This document shows, one piece after another, positions 35,654 to 44,937 of a DNA stretch of 64,000 nucleotides (the first letter of the stretch is position 1; every line of letters starts with the position of its first letter). Source of the DNA: Clostridium sp. BNL1100 (GTDB lineage: Bacteria > Bacillota > Clostridia > Acetivibrionales > DSM-1351); NCBI RefSeq assembly GCF_000244875.1, contig NC_016791.1:4407001-4471000 (forward strand). The letters run 5' to 3'. The notes beneath the pieces were generated by a model. It did no database searches. It saw nothing but the letters and a program-made list of their open reading frames with translations, and was not told the DNA's origin. The position numbers and the translations under genes were made by a program.

Positions 35654-37060
35654 TTATTCTTCCTTATGCCGTATTACTTTGAATTTCTTAATTGAATAGT
35701 CCTCGTTTAGTCTAATACCTGCCTTATCAAGTGCAATGGATAGCTGTTCTTCAACGGTATCTATTCCCTCCAGATCAGGAAGCAAAAGGCCCGTTTTACC
35801 TTTACTTCTCACTATAACTCCATATTCTGCCGGATTCAACTCATCCTTTTGTGCAGGTTCAGGTACCGTTAATACATCCACTGAGAAATCGATATCCATC
35901 AGTTCTTGAAAATCTACCTCATAAAATCTGGGATCATTGGTGCCTGCCTCTATTGCATTACGCAGAATCTCCAAAGCAATACTCTCGGTTACAGGAAAAA
36001 TTGTTCCTATGCAGCCTCTAAGTTCACCATTTTTTTTGAGAGATACGAAAATACCCCTCTTTTCTTTTTTCATTTCTTCAGTAACATACTCAGGTAAACT
36101 ATTCAATTCATTGCCTGTTGTAAGGTAAGTTGTGAGGCTCTCTCTGGCAAGCCTTACATATGGATCGGAATGTAGGGTTTTTCTCTCGTATGCCTCTTTA
36201 CGTATTGTTTCAAGATCAATTAATTTGGACGTATCTTCGGACAGTATATTAAATTTCATAATTCCATAGCCTACACCAAATGTTCCCTCGTAACTAAGCA
36301 AGTCTCCTTTAAACTTTCTGCCTTCCAATGTTCCAAGCATCACTGCGGCCGAACGTCTTCCACATTCTTCCGCATTGCAGATAACATTTTTGTCTATACT
36401 GAAGACCCTTTTCACATCCCCTTCTTGCAATGCTTCAAGGAATTCCTTGTCAAATTCCTCACCGGAAGGATCATATCCGTATGGCCCTTCTTCACTAAGC
36501 CTGTGTGATAAATCCCCACTGGCAATAAAGACTGCATTTTCATTCAAATCTTCAACTGCTTTATTTATTAAAACTCCCAGCCTGTACAATTCGATGTCGC
36601 TAAGAGGTGCATAGGTTATGTGTACAAGCTTGTAGTTATTATAATGTTTGTTTACAAAGTAAAGGGGAACTAATGTACCATGGTCTATGGACACTGATGT
36701 ACCATATTTTTTCATAAGCTGAGTTGTTGCTAGTAAGGCCGGTATCCCTTCATTTTGTGCCAAATCATATATTTTTTGTGTTAACTTCTTCTGAATCGTC
36801 AGCTTCAAGGATACATCGGGTACACCGAATTTTTTCATGCTGCCGGACATCTCATTTTCATAACTCAGGACAATTGCATCCTGAAACATTGTTCCGTGTG
36901 GGGTTACGATAATAATTGTATCCGGTGCCTTTTTTGCAATATCTTTCCCAATAGCCTCCATACTTTCAGATGTTCTTCTGATTTTTTGTTCTTCGCCTCT
37001 TCCCACCTCCGGTAATACAATGGGCGGATGAGGTAAGAGATAGTATCCTTTTAAGCTCAC
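35654..37060 (-). CDS. AmmeMemoRadiSam system fusion: LigB/Memo-like and AMMECR1 domains
   Basis: A 468-residue two-domain protein. Residues 1-275 resemble class III extradiol dioxygenase/Memo proteins: YLLPHPPIVLPEVG, IIVTPHGTMF, SIDHGTLVPLYFV, IASGDLSHRLS. Residues 290-468 form an AMMECR1 domain: GIFVSLKKNGELRGCIGTI and DVLTVPEP. These two are known partners of a radical SAM enzyme of unknown product; no radical SAM gene is in the window. I prefer the GTG at 37060, 6 bases after AGGTG; a GTG three codons earlier overlaps that site. It starts 22 bases past arcA and is probably in its operon. Confidence 0.82.
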   Translation of the reverse strand: MSLKGYYLLPHPPIVLPEVGRGEEQKIRRTSESMEAIGKDIAKKAPDTIIIVTPHGTMFQDAIVLSYENEMSGSMKKFGVPDVSLKLTIQKKLTQKIYDLAQNEGIPALLATTQLMKKYGTSVSIDHGTLVPLYFVNKHYNNYKLVHITYAPLSDIELYRLGVLINKAVEDLNENAVFIASGDLSHRLSEEGPYGYDPSGEEFDKEFLEALQEGDVKRVFSIDKNVICNAEECGRRSAAVMLGTLEGRKFKGDLLSYEGTFGVGYGIMKFNILSEDTSKLIDLETIRKEAYERKTLHSDPYVRLARESLTTYLTTGNELNSLPEYVTEEMKKEKRGIFVSLKKNGELRGCIGTIFPVTESIALEILRNAIEAGTNDPRFYEVDFQELMDIDFSVDVLTVPEPAQKDELNPAEYGVIVRSKGKTGLLLPDLEGIDTVEEQLSIALDKAGIRLNEDYSIKKFKVIRHKEE

Positions 37061-37081
37061 ACAAATCACCTCTGTATTTTT

Positions 37082-38317
37082 TTAGTTTACCTGTATAGAT
37101 TCACGGTATAAAGGCATACTCATACACCTTGGCCCTCCCCGGCCCCTGGATAATTCATAGGAATCAAACTCCAGTACCTCAATATGGTTTTTTCTTAAAG
37201 CGTTATTGGTAACAATATTTCGGTTATAGCATACAACCTTGCCCGGAGATACTGCCAAAGTGTTACTTCCGTCACTCCATTGCTCACGGCTGGCGGCAAT
37301 AGGGTCTCCATCTCCGCATCTTATAAGATTTACAGCCGGCAGCTTCAAATATTCCTTTAACACATCAGATAAGTCCTTGTGCTCGTATTTTATTTTCAAT
37401 TGATTTTTTTCTCCCCTTGTTATGCTGTACACATCAAGAGGATCTTCTATCCCCGGATATATGGTGAACTGGTCGTAATCAACCATTGTGAATACAGTGT
37501 CTAGATGCATATATGCTCTTGTTTTTGGAATATCAAATGCCAGCACTGTATCAATTGGTTCCTTTGAACTGAGGAGATTATATGCCAGTCTTTCAACTGC
37601 TACCGGACTTGTTCTGTCACTTATTCCTATAGCCAGAACCTTTTCCGACAGAACAAGTATGTCGCCTCCCTCTATAGGGTGTGTCTTATCTCTGTTATAC
37701 CATCTGGGTACATTCCTAAATCCGGGATGGTAATTGAAAATGTATTTTGCAAAAAGTGTTTCTCTGTTACGGGTTTCATTTGCCATTACATTTAGAGAAA
37801 TACCTCTTCCGATTGATGCAAAGGGATCTCGTTGAAAGTATAAATTTGGTATAGGATCAAGGTAAAACGGATATGCATTCTTCACCATATCACCCAATTC
37901 TTTTGGTTTTATATGTTTCAGATCCTCCTGTCTTATACCCGCTATACATTTATTTATGAGTTCTTTTGGGGATAAATCATCAAGATATTCCAATATTGCC
38001 TCCTGAAGGCCTTCTGTAACAGCCTTGCCCTCTATCATAAGCTCTTTTAGAAATTCTCTTCGGATATCCGGATTTCCTAATATATCTGCCATTAAATCCG
38101 TAAGATATATAACTTCCACACCCTCATTTCTGAGTATGTCTGCAAACTGGTTATGCTCTCTGCGTGCTTGCTCCAGATATACTATTTCGTCGAAAAGGAG
38201 CCTTCTCAGATAATCAGGAACGATATTTTCTACCTCTTCACCAGGGCAGTGAAGGAGTACAGATTTTAATTTTCCTATTTCACTGTAAACATTAATAGTA
38301 TGAGTTTCTGAAGACAT
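37082..38317 (-). CDS. arcA: arginine deiminase
   Basis: A 411-residue guanidino-modifying enzyme that turns arginine into citrulline and ammonia. Marks: GKLKSVLLHCPGEEVENI, FQRDPFASIGRGISLNVMA, IEGGDILVLS, the catalytic HLDTVFTMVD and the C-terminal nucleophile Cys in RGRGGPRCMSMPL. Length is standard. The usual arcB, arcC and arcD are missing from the neighbourhood, so this is not a full ADI energy pathway; the downstream partner is the AmmeMemo fusion gene. Confidence 0.96.
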   Translation of the reverse strand: MSSETHTINVYSEIGKLKSVLLHCPGEEVENIVPDYLRRLLFDEIVYLEQARREHNQFADILRNEGVEVIYLTDLMADILGNPDIRREFLKELMIEGKAVTEGLQEAILEYLDDLSPKELINKCIAGIRQEDLKHIKPKELGDMVKNAYPFYLDPIPNLYFQRDPFASIGRGISLNVMANETRNRETLFAKYIFNYHPGFRNVPRWYNRDKTHPIEGGDILVLSEKVLAIGISDRTSPVAVERLAYNLLSSKEPIDTVLAFDIPKTRAYMHLDTVFTMVDYDQFTIYPGIEDPLDVYSITRGEKNQLKIKYEHKDLSDVLKEYLKLPAVNLIRCGDGDPIAASREQWSDGSNTLAVSPGKVVCYNRNIVTNNALRKNHIEVLEFDSYELSRGRGGPRCMSMPLYRESIQVN

Positions 38318-38396
38318 GAATATCCTCCATTGTAAATATGTTTCTAGTCTATAGTTTCCTTATTTTACTGCCATTATTCTTTTGCATATATTTATA

Positions 38397-38425
38397 TTGA
38401 CGCTAATACGGTTGTTTGTTACACT
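38397..38425 (+). promoter_or_regulatory. sigma-A-like promoter of the flagellin gene
   Basis: TTGACG, 17 bases, TACACT. The -10 lies after the upstream TTG of the longer reading frame, which supports the start at 38464. I see no TAAA-N15-GCCGATAA flagellar sigma-D box, so this flagellin may not be under the flagellar cascade. Confidence 0.55.
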
Positions 38426-38463
38426 TAAAATATTACAAGATATTACAGGAAAAGAGTAATTAT

Positions 38464-39804
38464 ATGGTAATTTCTCATAATATGAGTTCCCTTAATTCTT
38501 ACAACGCTTACAATAGTTTAAATATTGAAAAGTCAAAGTCTGTAAAAAAATTAGTCTCAGGTCTGAGAATTAACAATGCAAGTGATGACTCTGCAGGCTT
38601 AGCAATATCTGAGAAGATGCGTTCTAAGATCAGGGGACTGGACCAGGCTCAAAGAAATATACAGGACGGGATTTCATTAATTCAGACAGTAGACGGAGCC
38701 TTGTCCTCAATAGGAAACTCCCTGATAAGGATGAAGGAACTTGCCATAAAAGCTTCAAACGGGGTATTAAGCTATTCAGACCGCCAATCCGTTCAAGAAG
38801 AAATAACACAGCTTTACCTCGGAATAGAGGATATTGCCGACAATACAGAATTTAATAAAATTAAACTTCTTGACGGCTCAAATGTAAAAAACACTCCCGG
38901 TACAGAAGAATTTATTGAAGTACAAACAGCTCTCAGCGATCCTAATATGCGCCTTGCGGCAATTATATTTGATTACACCAGAAATCTTTCCCAAAGTCTG
39001 GCTGTAGGTATTGTTAATTTCCCTACTAACTTTAATTCCCCCTACAATGCAATGTTTACATTTGAAAACCCTCCCTCAAATCCTAATTTTATATATAGCC
39101 CTTTAGGTGAAGATACTAATTCAACTATAGAGAATATGATAAAGACAGTGGAGGATTTAAAAAATGATACAAGTGGTGACCCTATAAAAACAGCACAAAA
39201 GAAGTTTCTAATTGACAATAATATTAGCCTTACCCGATATGGAATTGATGTTCTTGTTATGAAACACAGTACTAATACCAATTTTACATACCAGGCAGGA
39301 GGGCCTGACGGCAGCGGAGTCAGCAATGGAACCACGTGGGTAGAAAAGGGGTGGACTGCTGATTTTGTTTACCATGAGTTAAAGACTACACCACCGTCTT
39401 CATCCGGCACTCCGGTAATTTTACAGGTAGGGCCTGATATGGGAGATATCTTTAAAATAGAATTACCCAATGCCGAACCTGAAAATTTAGGATTAAAAGG
39501 TACTGATGTAACAAACCAGTACAATGCACAAGCTGCCGTCTCTAAGATTGACAAAGCCATGAGTACCATATTGTCCCAACGCTCAAAGTTTGGTGCTTAT
39601 AATAATGCCTTGGAATATACCTTCAGCAATGTGTTAAACAGCGGTCTAAATCTCACTTCCGCAGAATCAAGAATAAGAGATACCGATATGGCATTGGAAT
39701 ATTCCAAGTATATAAAATACAGCATCTTGCAAGAATCTGCGCAAATGCTACTAAAACAGGCAAACCACTCTAAAGAAGGGGTCTTGTATTTACTCAATTT
39801 TTAA
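38464..39804 (+). CDS. flagellin-like protein
   Basis: A 446-residue flagellin. The N-terminal D0/D1 region reads MVISHNMSSLNSYNAYNSL, then KKLVSGLRINNASDDSAGLA and QDGISLIQTVDGALS. The C-terminal D1/D0 region has ESRIRDTDMALEYSKYIKYS and ends LLKQANHSKEGVLYLLNF. The middle (about 150-340) is unlike common flagellins, rich in Asn/Pro/Thr, with GGPDGSGVSNGTTWVEKG. It stands alone: no other flagellar gene, no FliS/FliD/CsrA neighbour. The start used is ATG 38464. Its stop overlaps the convergent kinase gene by four bases. Confidence 0.9.
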   Translation: MVISHNMSSLNSYNAYNSLNIEKSKSVKKLVSGLRINNASDDSAGLAISEKMRSKIRGLDQAQRNIQDGISLIQTVDGALSSIGNSLIRMKELAIKASNGVLSYSDRQSVQEEITQLYLGIEDIADNTEFNKIKLLDGSNVKNTPGTEEFIEVQTALSDPNMRLAAIIFDYTRNLSQSLAVGIVNFPTNFNSPYNAMFTFENPPSNPNFIYSPLGEDTNSTIENMIKTVEDLKNDTSGDPIKTAQKKFLIDNNISLTRYGIDVLVMKHSTNTNFTYQAGGPDGSGVSNGTTWVEKGWTADFVYHELKTTPPSSSGTPVILQVGPDMGDIFKIELPNAEPENLGLKGTDVTNQYNAQAAVSKIDKAMSTILSQRSKFGAYNNALEYTFSNVLNSGLNLTSAESRIRDTDMALEYSKYIKYSILQESAQMLLKQANHSKEGVLYLLNF

Positions 39805-41834
39805 GAATATATATCCGAAAACTCAACATTTATCTTTTCAACGTTTGTTCTGCTTATAACAGCTCTGTTAGCAGAAATAGACTCATCATGGATTACCTTT
39901 ACCGGAAGCTCCATGTATACTTGGCTTCCATGCCCCTCTATACTGCTTATTTTAATAATACCTCCATGCATCTCTACCAGAGTTTTGACAAGAGATAATC
40001 CTATACCGCTGCCTTCTCTGTTTCTTGTTAATGTTTTATCAACCTGTCCAAACCTTTCAAAAATGGTTTCAAGCTTATCCTTTGGTATACCTATACCTGT
40101 ATCCCTGACAGATATAGAAATCCGGTCGCCCCTGTCACTCATGCTGATTAAAATACTCCCACCCTTATCAGTAAACTTTATGGAGTTTGAGAGGAGGTTA
40201 AGAATAATTCTTTCTATTTTATCAGCATCAACTGCAATTATTTTTTCTTCACAATCAGTATCAAAAGTAATACTAAGACCTCGGTTCTCAACGTAGTCCG
40301 CAACGGAAAGCGTAATCTCTTCAACTACGTTTACTATATTCTGATTGCACAGGTTTAACTTTAAAAAACCGGAATCGAATTTTGAAAGGTCAATCAGATT
40401 GTTTACAAGTCTTAGAAGTCTATAACAATTTTGTTTCATCACTTTATGATATTTATTCAGATTTTCTTCAAAGGTGTACGGTAGCTCGAAATCGTGGGGT
40501 AAGTTTAAAATCTGTATTGCCCCGAGTATAACGTTTAATGGAGTTTTAAGTTCATGTGAAATATTGGAGAAAAACTCTGTTAGCAACTTATTGTATTCTT
40601 TCGTCTCATTTAGTACCCTCTCATTGTCCCTTATATCGCTTTTGAGCTTGCTAATCTGCTTTCTTGAGCTAATATCCTTTAGTATACTGATATTTGAAAG
40701 CTTGCCCTGATATACCAATAGGTCGCTGGTTGACTCAAGGTCAATTACATGCCCCTTGCGTGACATTATTTTATACTCATATTGTACAGGTGAAGTCTGT
40801 CCTAAATAAGACGTCTCCATGTGTTTCCTGACAAGTGTCCTATCATCAGGATGAACAAAACTCATTAGCTCCATTCCAATTAGCTCACCGGAATTATAGG
40901 CTCCAAAAATTTTTTCTGCCCGGTCATTTGCAAAAATTAACTTACCTTCACTGGTTACAATTATGGCGTCGCTGGAGTTATTTATTATAAGCTCGTAGCA
41001 TTTATCATTTTTGACAAGCATATCTTCTATCATCATTCGCTGCTGCTGTTCCTGTTTTAATTGATTATCAATATTATTTATTCTATCAAACAATATGTTG
41101 TAAGGCCGTTTTAGACCTGTCTCAATTATTGCTTTATAAAGGAAAAAATAAGACAATACCCGTACTATATGAGACCAGACATTTGTCCAGTCGGAGGGAT
41201 TAAAAAAATCAGTAAACAGAAGTTCGGAGAATGCCATCAAAATTAAATGGAACTCCATATTAAAGAAAAGCTTAAAATCAATGTTTTTTCTCTTTCTAAA
41301 GTATAATATGGCTACAAACAAAATTATTACGGTAATTACTAATTCACTAATAATTTTAAATCGTGTTAGTCCATGCCCTGCAACATAACAAGCAGGAAAC
41401 ACCTTGAAGTAGAGTATTGCTGCAATAACCCCGCAGCTAGCCAGAAAGTATGCTAGAAATATCAGCCACGTCCTGAATTTATTCAAATTTTTATAAAGCA
41501 GCAAAGTGGAACCCAGAAGTGTAAATGCCGTCATATACCTTCCGGACATCCAGAATTGCACAACTCTGCTTTGGTCGCCGGTTTTAAATATTATTGATAC
41601 CCCGGAATATATAAATATATGGAACATATCAATAATACCGATAAAGAAATACCCGATACCTAAAAATACAATAAAGTTGTTTTTTAACATGCTGCTTGTA
41701 TTAATAGAAATAAAAAACAATCCAAAAGATATTACACATACAAACAACTCTGCTGAAGTGTGAAACAATAAGTGGTAGGAATACCGTGTTAAATACAGAA
41801 ATATTAAAAATACAGCGAAAAGGAATACTTCCAT
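39801..41834 (-). CDS. sensor histidine kinase, MASE3-PAS-HisKA-HATPase
   Basis: A 677-residue membrane sensor. The first 230 residues form a MASE3-like domain with about eight helices (FFIGIIDMFHIFIYSG). A coiled stretch (about 245-275, LKQEQQQRMMIEDML) leads to a PAS domain (IINNSSDAIIVTSEGKLIFA) with PAC region, then HisKA with FFSNISHELKTPLN and the HATPase (NLLSNSIKFT, RDTGIGIP, EGSGIGLS). ATG at 41834 is chosen, with AGGAA upstream. It is paralogous to the kinase at 33767 and shares its tail motif. No response regulator adjoins. Confidence 0.9.
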   Translation of the reverse strand: MEVFLFAVFLIFLYLTRYSYHLLFHTSAELFVCVISFGLFFISINTSSMLKNNFIVFLGIGYFFIGIIDMFHIFIYSGVSIIFKTGDQSRVVQFWMSGRYMTAFTLLGSTLLLYKNLNKFRTWLIFLAYFLASCGVIAAILYFKVFPACYVAGHGLTRFKIISELVITVIILFVAILYFRKRKNIDFKLFFNMEFHLILMAFSELLFTDFFNPSDWTNVWSHIVRVLSYFFLYKAIIETGLKRPYNILFDRINNIDNQLKQEQQQRMMIEDMLVKNDKCYELIINNSSDAIIVTSEGKLIFANDRAEKIFGAYNSGELIGMELMSFVHPDDRTLVRKHMETSYLGQTSPVQYEYKIMSRKGHVIDLESTSDLLVYQGKLSNISILKDISSRKQISKLKSDIRDNERVLNETKEYNKLLTEFFSNISHELKTPLNVILGAIQILNLPHDFELPYTFEENLNKYHKVMKQNCYRLLRLVNNLIDLSKFDSGFLKLNLCNQNIVNVVEEITLSVADYVENRGLSITFDTDCEEKIIAVDADKIERIILNLLSNSIKFTDKGGSILISMSDRGDRISISVRDTGIGIPKDKLETIFERFGQVDKTLTRNREGSGIGLSLVKTLVEMHGGIIKISSIEGHGSQVYMELPVKVIHDESISANRAVISRTNVEKINVEFSDIYS

Positions 41835-42218
41835 AATTGATTCCTTTCTGATATGCTTTGTTTCTGTATTAACTCCTTGAACATAAAAGTTCCTAACTAA
41901 TTTCATAAGACACCCCCGAATTATTAATTATATAATATAGTGATTTGCTCCGGGGACTAATAGATTTTGTTCGCTTAACCTTGAAGCAATTCCTTAGCCA
42001 ATCATCTGTCCACCAAAACATGATAAGCACAGGAATTATTCGACATTGTACTGTTAATTCCTCCTATAATATCTAGATTTATACAATTATGTATATTTAT
42101 TAATATGTTTTAATATTTTATGGAAAAATCTATAATTAAAAATGGATATAAAGCAGTTAACCTGACACCTCTTTAAATGATGTCAGGTTATAATTATACT
42201 TCTAGCCTGCTTATTGTC
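41835..42218. other. intergenic region with a hairpin
   Basis: About 380 bases upstream of the kinase and downstream of the MATE gene. A hairpin at 42157-42190 pairs TTAACCTGACA with TGTCAGGTTA around a TTTAAAT-containing loop. It lacks a T run on the minus strand, so it may be a weak terminator of the MATE gene or an operator. No frame of interest. Confidence 0.55.
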
Positions 42219-43583
42219 TCATGATTCATTCTCGGCCGCTACTAACGATTTATGTTCCCATTTACCCTGCCTGTATCTTATTATACTTGCAATTGCCGTA
42301 ATACCCCATGTTAAACCTGTAGTAGCCCATACGCTCCAAACTCCAATAGTAGGAATCATTGCTAACCCAGTTGAAAACCCAACTCTACCTATAACTTCAA
42401 CAAAACCGTTTATCATAGAATAGAACGCATCGCCGGCACCGTTTAAAACACCTCTTGTAATATATATCAGGCCCAGTGCAAAATACATACAGCTTGTAAT
42501 TTTTATTGCTCTAGCACCAAGCTCTATTACAGCCGATTCTTTAACAAATATGCTCATAATTGCATGGCCTCCGAACTGGGCTGCCAACAGGGCCGTGAGG
42601 CTTAATACCGCTACTATTATGATACTTTTATGATAACCCTTTCTTACCCTCTCCAGCTTACCTGCACCCATATTCTGTCCCGCAAAGGTGGACATGGCTG
42701 CTCCCAAAGAGTTATAAGGCTGCCCTATAAGCTGTTCTACTCTGCTGGTTGCTGTATATGCAGCAACTGCTACTTTTCCAAATCCATTTACAACACTCTG
42801 CAATGCTACCAATGAAATAGCAATCATTGAGTTTTGCAATGCAACTGGAATTCCGATTTTAAAACATTTTTTTATAATAGGCCAACTTATTCTCATATGC
42901 TCTTTTTTTAATTTAAAATACGGATTTGTGGATAAAGCAAAGATAATGCAGCCCAAAGCAGCAATTGCCTGAGAAATAACAGTAGCACATGCTGTTCCCG
43001 CTACTCCAAACCCAAACTTCAGCACAAACAATAAATCCAGACCTACATTAACTCCACAAGATAGTATTAAAAATAACAAGGGTGTCCTTGAATCCCCTAA
43101 TGCCCTCAATATACCAGCTATGGCGTTATACGCCGCTACTGCAATCATACCGCCGGCTGTTATTCTCAGAAACTTCACCGAATCATCTATAATTTCATGG
43201 GGCGTTCGCATCAACTCCAGTATAGGCCGGGCTAACAGGCAGGTTACTAAACTCATAAGTACTCCTGAAACGGCTATTACATATACTGCATTTGCTATAG
43301 CACTCTTTACATCTTCTTCTTTTTTTGCACCAAAATACTGTGAAATTATTATACCTATTCCGATGGACAACCCCAAACAGATAGAAAACGTCAGAAAATT
43401 TAGTGAGGCTGTAGCTCCCACCGCCGCAAGTGCATTAGCACCTACATACTTTCCTACAATAACTGAATCAATTAAATTGTAAAATTGTTGAAAGATATTA
43501 CCGATAAGCATTGGTAATGAAAACTTTATTAGAAGCTTGACTTCATTTCCTTCTGTCATATCTTGCACGTAGTTTATTGACAT
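42219..43583 (-). CDS. MATE family efflux transporter
   Basis: A 454-residue exporter with two 6-helix bundles. The N-terminal marks are LIKFSLPMLIGNIFQQFYNL, DSVIVGKYVGANALAAVGA and IGIGIIISQYFGAKKEED; the second half has TATSRVEQLIGQPYNSLGAAMSTF-type repeats and FAGQNMGAGK. It resembles the NorM/DinF-like Firmicute group that exports cationic compounds with Na+ or H+. GGGGT precedes the ATG. Not part of an operon I can see. Confidence 0.92.
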   Translation of the reverse strand: MSINYVQDMTEGNEVKLLIKFSLPMLIGNIFQQFYNLIDSVIVGKYVGANALAAVGATASLNFLTFSICLGLSIGIGIIISQYFGAKKEEDVKSAIANAVYVIAVSGVLMSLVTCLLARPILELMRTPHEIIDDSVKFLRITAGGMIAVAAYNAIAGILRALGDSRTPLLFLILSCGVNVGLDLLFVLKFGFGVAGTACATVISQAIAALGCIIFALSTNPYFKLKKEHMRISWPIIKKCFKIGIPVALQNSMIAISLVALQSVVNGFGKVAVAAYTATSRVEQLIGQPYNSLGAAMSTFAGQNMGAGKLERVRKGYHKSIIIVAVLSLTALLAAQFGGHAIMSIFVKESAVIELGARAIKITSCMYFALGLIYITRGVLNGAGDAFYSMINGFVEVIGRVGFSTGLAMIPTIGVWSVWATTGLTWGITAIASIIRYRQGKWEHKSLVAAENES

Positions 43584-43724
43584 TTTTGACCCCTTACATT
43601 ATCAATTAATTTAAATACTGTGTATTGCTACAATGTCTTTTATTCTGTTTTGTCTTATGTATACATTATTATATCAGTATAGGTATATATTTGCTATGTA
43701 GTTGCTTAAAATAAGTGATTTTTC

Positions 43725-43766
43725 AAAAAAATATGCCTATAAGACGAAGTCATCTTACAGGCATAC
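43725..43766 (-). terminator. terminator of the former chemotaxis receptor gene
   Basis: Minus-strand TATGCCTGTAAGA and TCTTATAGGCATA pair (one wobble) and are followed by TTTTTTTG. It lies 17 bases beyond the stop of the receptor remnant. Confidence 0.88.
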
Positions 43767-43782
43767 TTTTAAATTATTATCC

Positions 43783-44179
43783 TTAAGAGAGCATATTGTT
43801 TAATTTAAACTTTCGTAGTTCCTCATTTAATTTCTCAGCTAAATTTTGAAGTCCCATTACATAGTTATTAAATTCCTCCATAGTAGCATTAATTTCTTCT
43901 GCTGAAGCAGAGACCTCTTGTGAAGCTGCAGCTGTTTCCTGTGATGTTGAAGATATGCTTTCAATTTGTCTGGTAACTTCATCTTTTTGATGATTAATAT
44001 TTAATACTTGCTCCCTTTACACTATAGACCATATTCATCAAATTATTTATGGAAGAATATATTTCGTTAAAAATCTCAATAATTTCTTCAACAGTCTTAT
44101 CCTGATCACTCACAATACTCTTAGCTTGTTCCATAGCGTTTACTGCTGTATAGGATTTACCTTTAATTATTTCGACTAT
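43783..44179 (-). pseudogene. methyl-accepting chemotaxis protein remnant
   Basis: Too short for an open frame, yet clear on translation. One frame gives KSYTAVNAMEQAKSIVSDQ, KTVEEIIEIFNEIYSSINNL and MNMVYSVKG; a second gives EQVLNINHQKDEVTRQIESI, SSTSQETAAASQEVSASAEE and INATMEEFNNYVMGLQNLAE. Dropping one G from the GGG at 44013-44015 rejoins them as a normal receptor C-terminus, so there is a +1 frameshift. The signalling-hairpin tip and all sensor parts are missing. The remnant begins just after the stop of the ABC permease gene, and its own terminator is intact. The arrival or rearrangement of the exporter module probably truncated it. Confidence 0.85.
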
Positions 44180-44190
44180 TCAAGTGATGT

Positions 44191-44937
44191 TTACTCCCAC
44201 TTAAAAAACTTGACAGATATCCAGCTACAAACCACTGCAATTATACTAATTACACAAATCGATACCATTACATTATTTATACTTAAATTTAGTGATACAC
44301 TTTTTAAAAGTTTTATTCCCTGAGTTAAAGGAAATATATCTGCCACCTTTTGGAGTACTGCCGGCATAACCTCATATGGTAATGTTCCTCCTGAGAAAAT
44401 AAGCATAGGAAAATATAGAATACTTGCAATTACACCTGCTATTTTAGTATTTTTCGCTATTCCTCCCACCATAAATCCAATACTGAACATTGATATCATA
44501 ACTAATGCGTATGCTCCTAAAAAGTTCATCCATGAACCCCTAAATTGAAAATTAAAAAATATTTTGGCCGTTAAATAAACAAGCACTAGTGAAACAATTG
44601 AATAAATGGCATATACAACCCCTTCAACAGCTAAAATCATTGACGGGCTGACTGGTGTTACTCTGAATCTTTTCAATATCTTTCTGTGACGATACTCAGA
44701 TAGTACTAATGGTAATCCCATGGCGCCACCTGCACATATTGCAATGGTTGATATGGCTGCAAAGGATTGTTGCATAAATGTATAACCTGCTCCGGGAAAT
44801 GCGGGCTTATTCCCATAAATTACTCCCAAAATAGTAGTAACTAATACTGGCATGCAGATTGCAAAGATGAACATGTCCATGCCTCTTAGTGATAACTTTA
44901 ATTCAGTTTTCAGCATTGTTCTAAATACTTTCATCAT
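44191..44937 (-). CDS. ABC-2 type exporter permease
   Basis: A 248-residue permease with six membrane helices. It has the ABC-2 pattern GLPLVLSEYRHRKILKRFRVTPVSP between helices 2 and 3, and YFPMLIFSGGTLPYEVMP toward the end. ATG at 44937 sits 6 bases after GGAGG; it overlaps the ATPase gene by 17 bases, so translation is coupled. Together with the ATPase at 44921 it forms a drug- or lipid-type exporter. Confidence 0.88.
   Translation of the reverse strand: MMKVFRTMLKTELKLSLRGMDMFIFAICMPVLVTTILGVIYGNKPAFPGAGYTFMQQSFAAISTIAICAGGAMGLPLVLSEYRHRKILKRFRVTPVSPSMILAVEGVVYAIYSIVSLVLVYLTAKIFFNFQFRGSWMNFLGAYALVMISMFSIGFMVGGIAKNTKIAGVIASILYFPMLIFSGGTLPYEVMPAVLQKVADIFPLTQGIKLLKSVSLNLSINNVMVSICVISIIAVVCSWISVKFFKWE

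Noticed and set aside
39370-39390. HELKT in the flagellin middle domain as a possible flagellinolysin (HExxH) protease site
   Set aside because: The second His is missing (Thr instead), and no downstream Glu helix is visible, so a metalloprotease domain is not supported.
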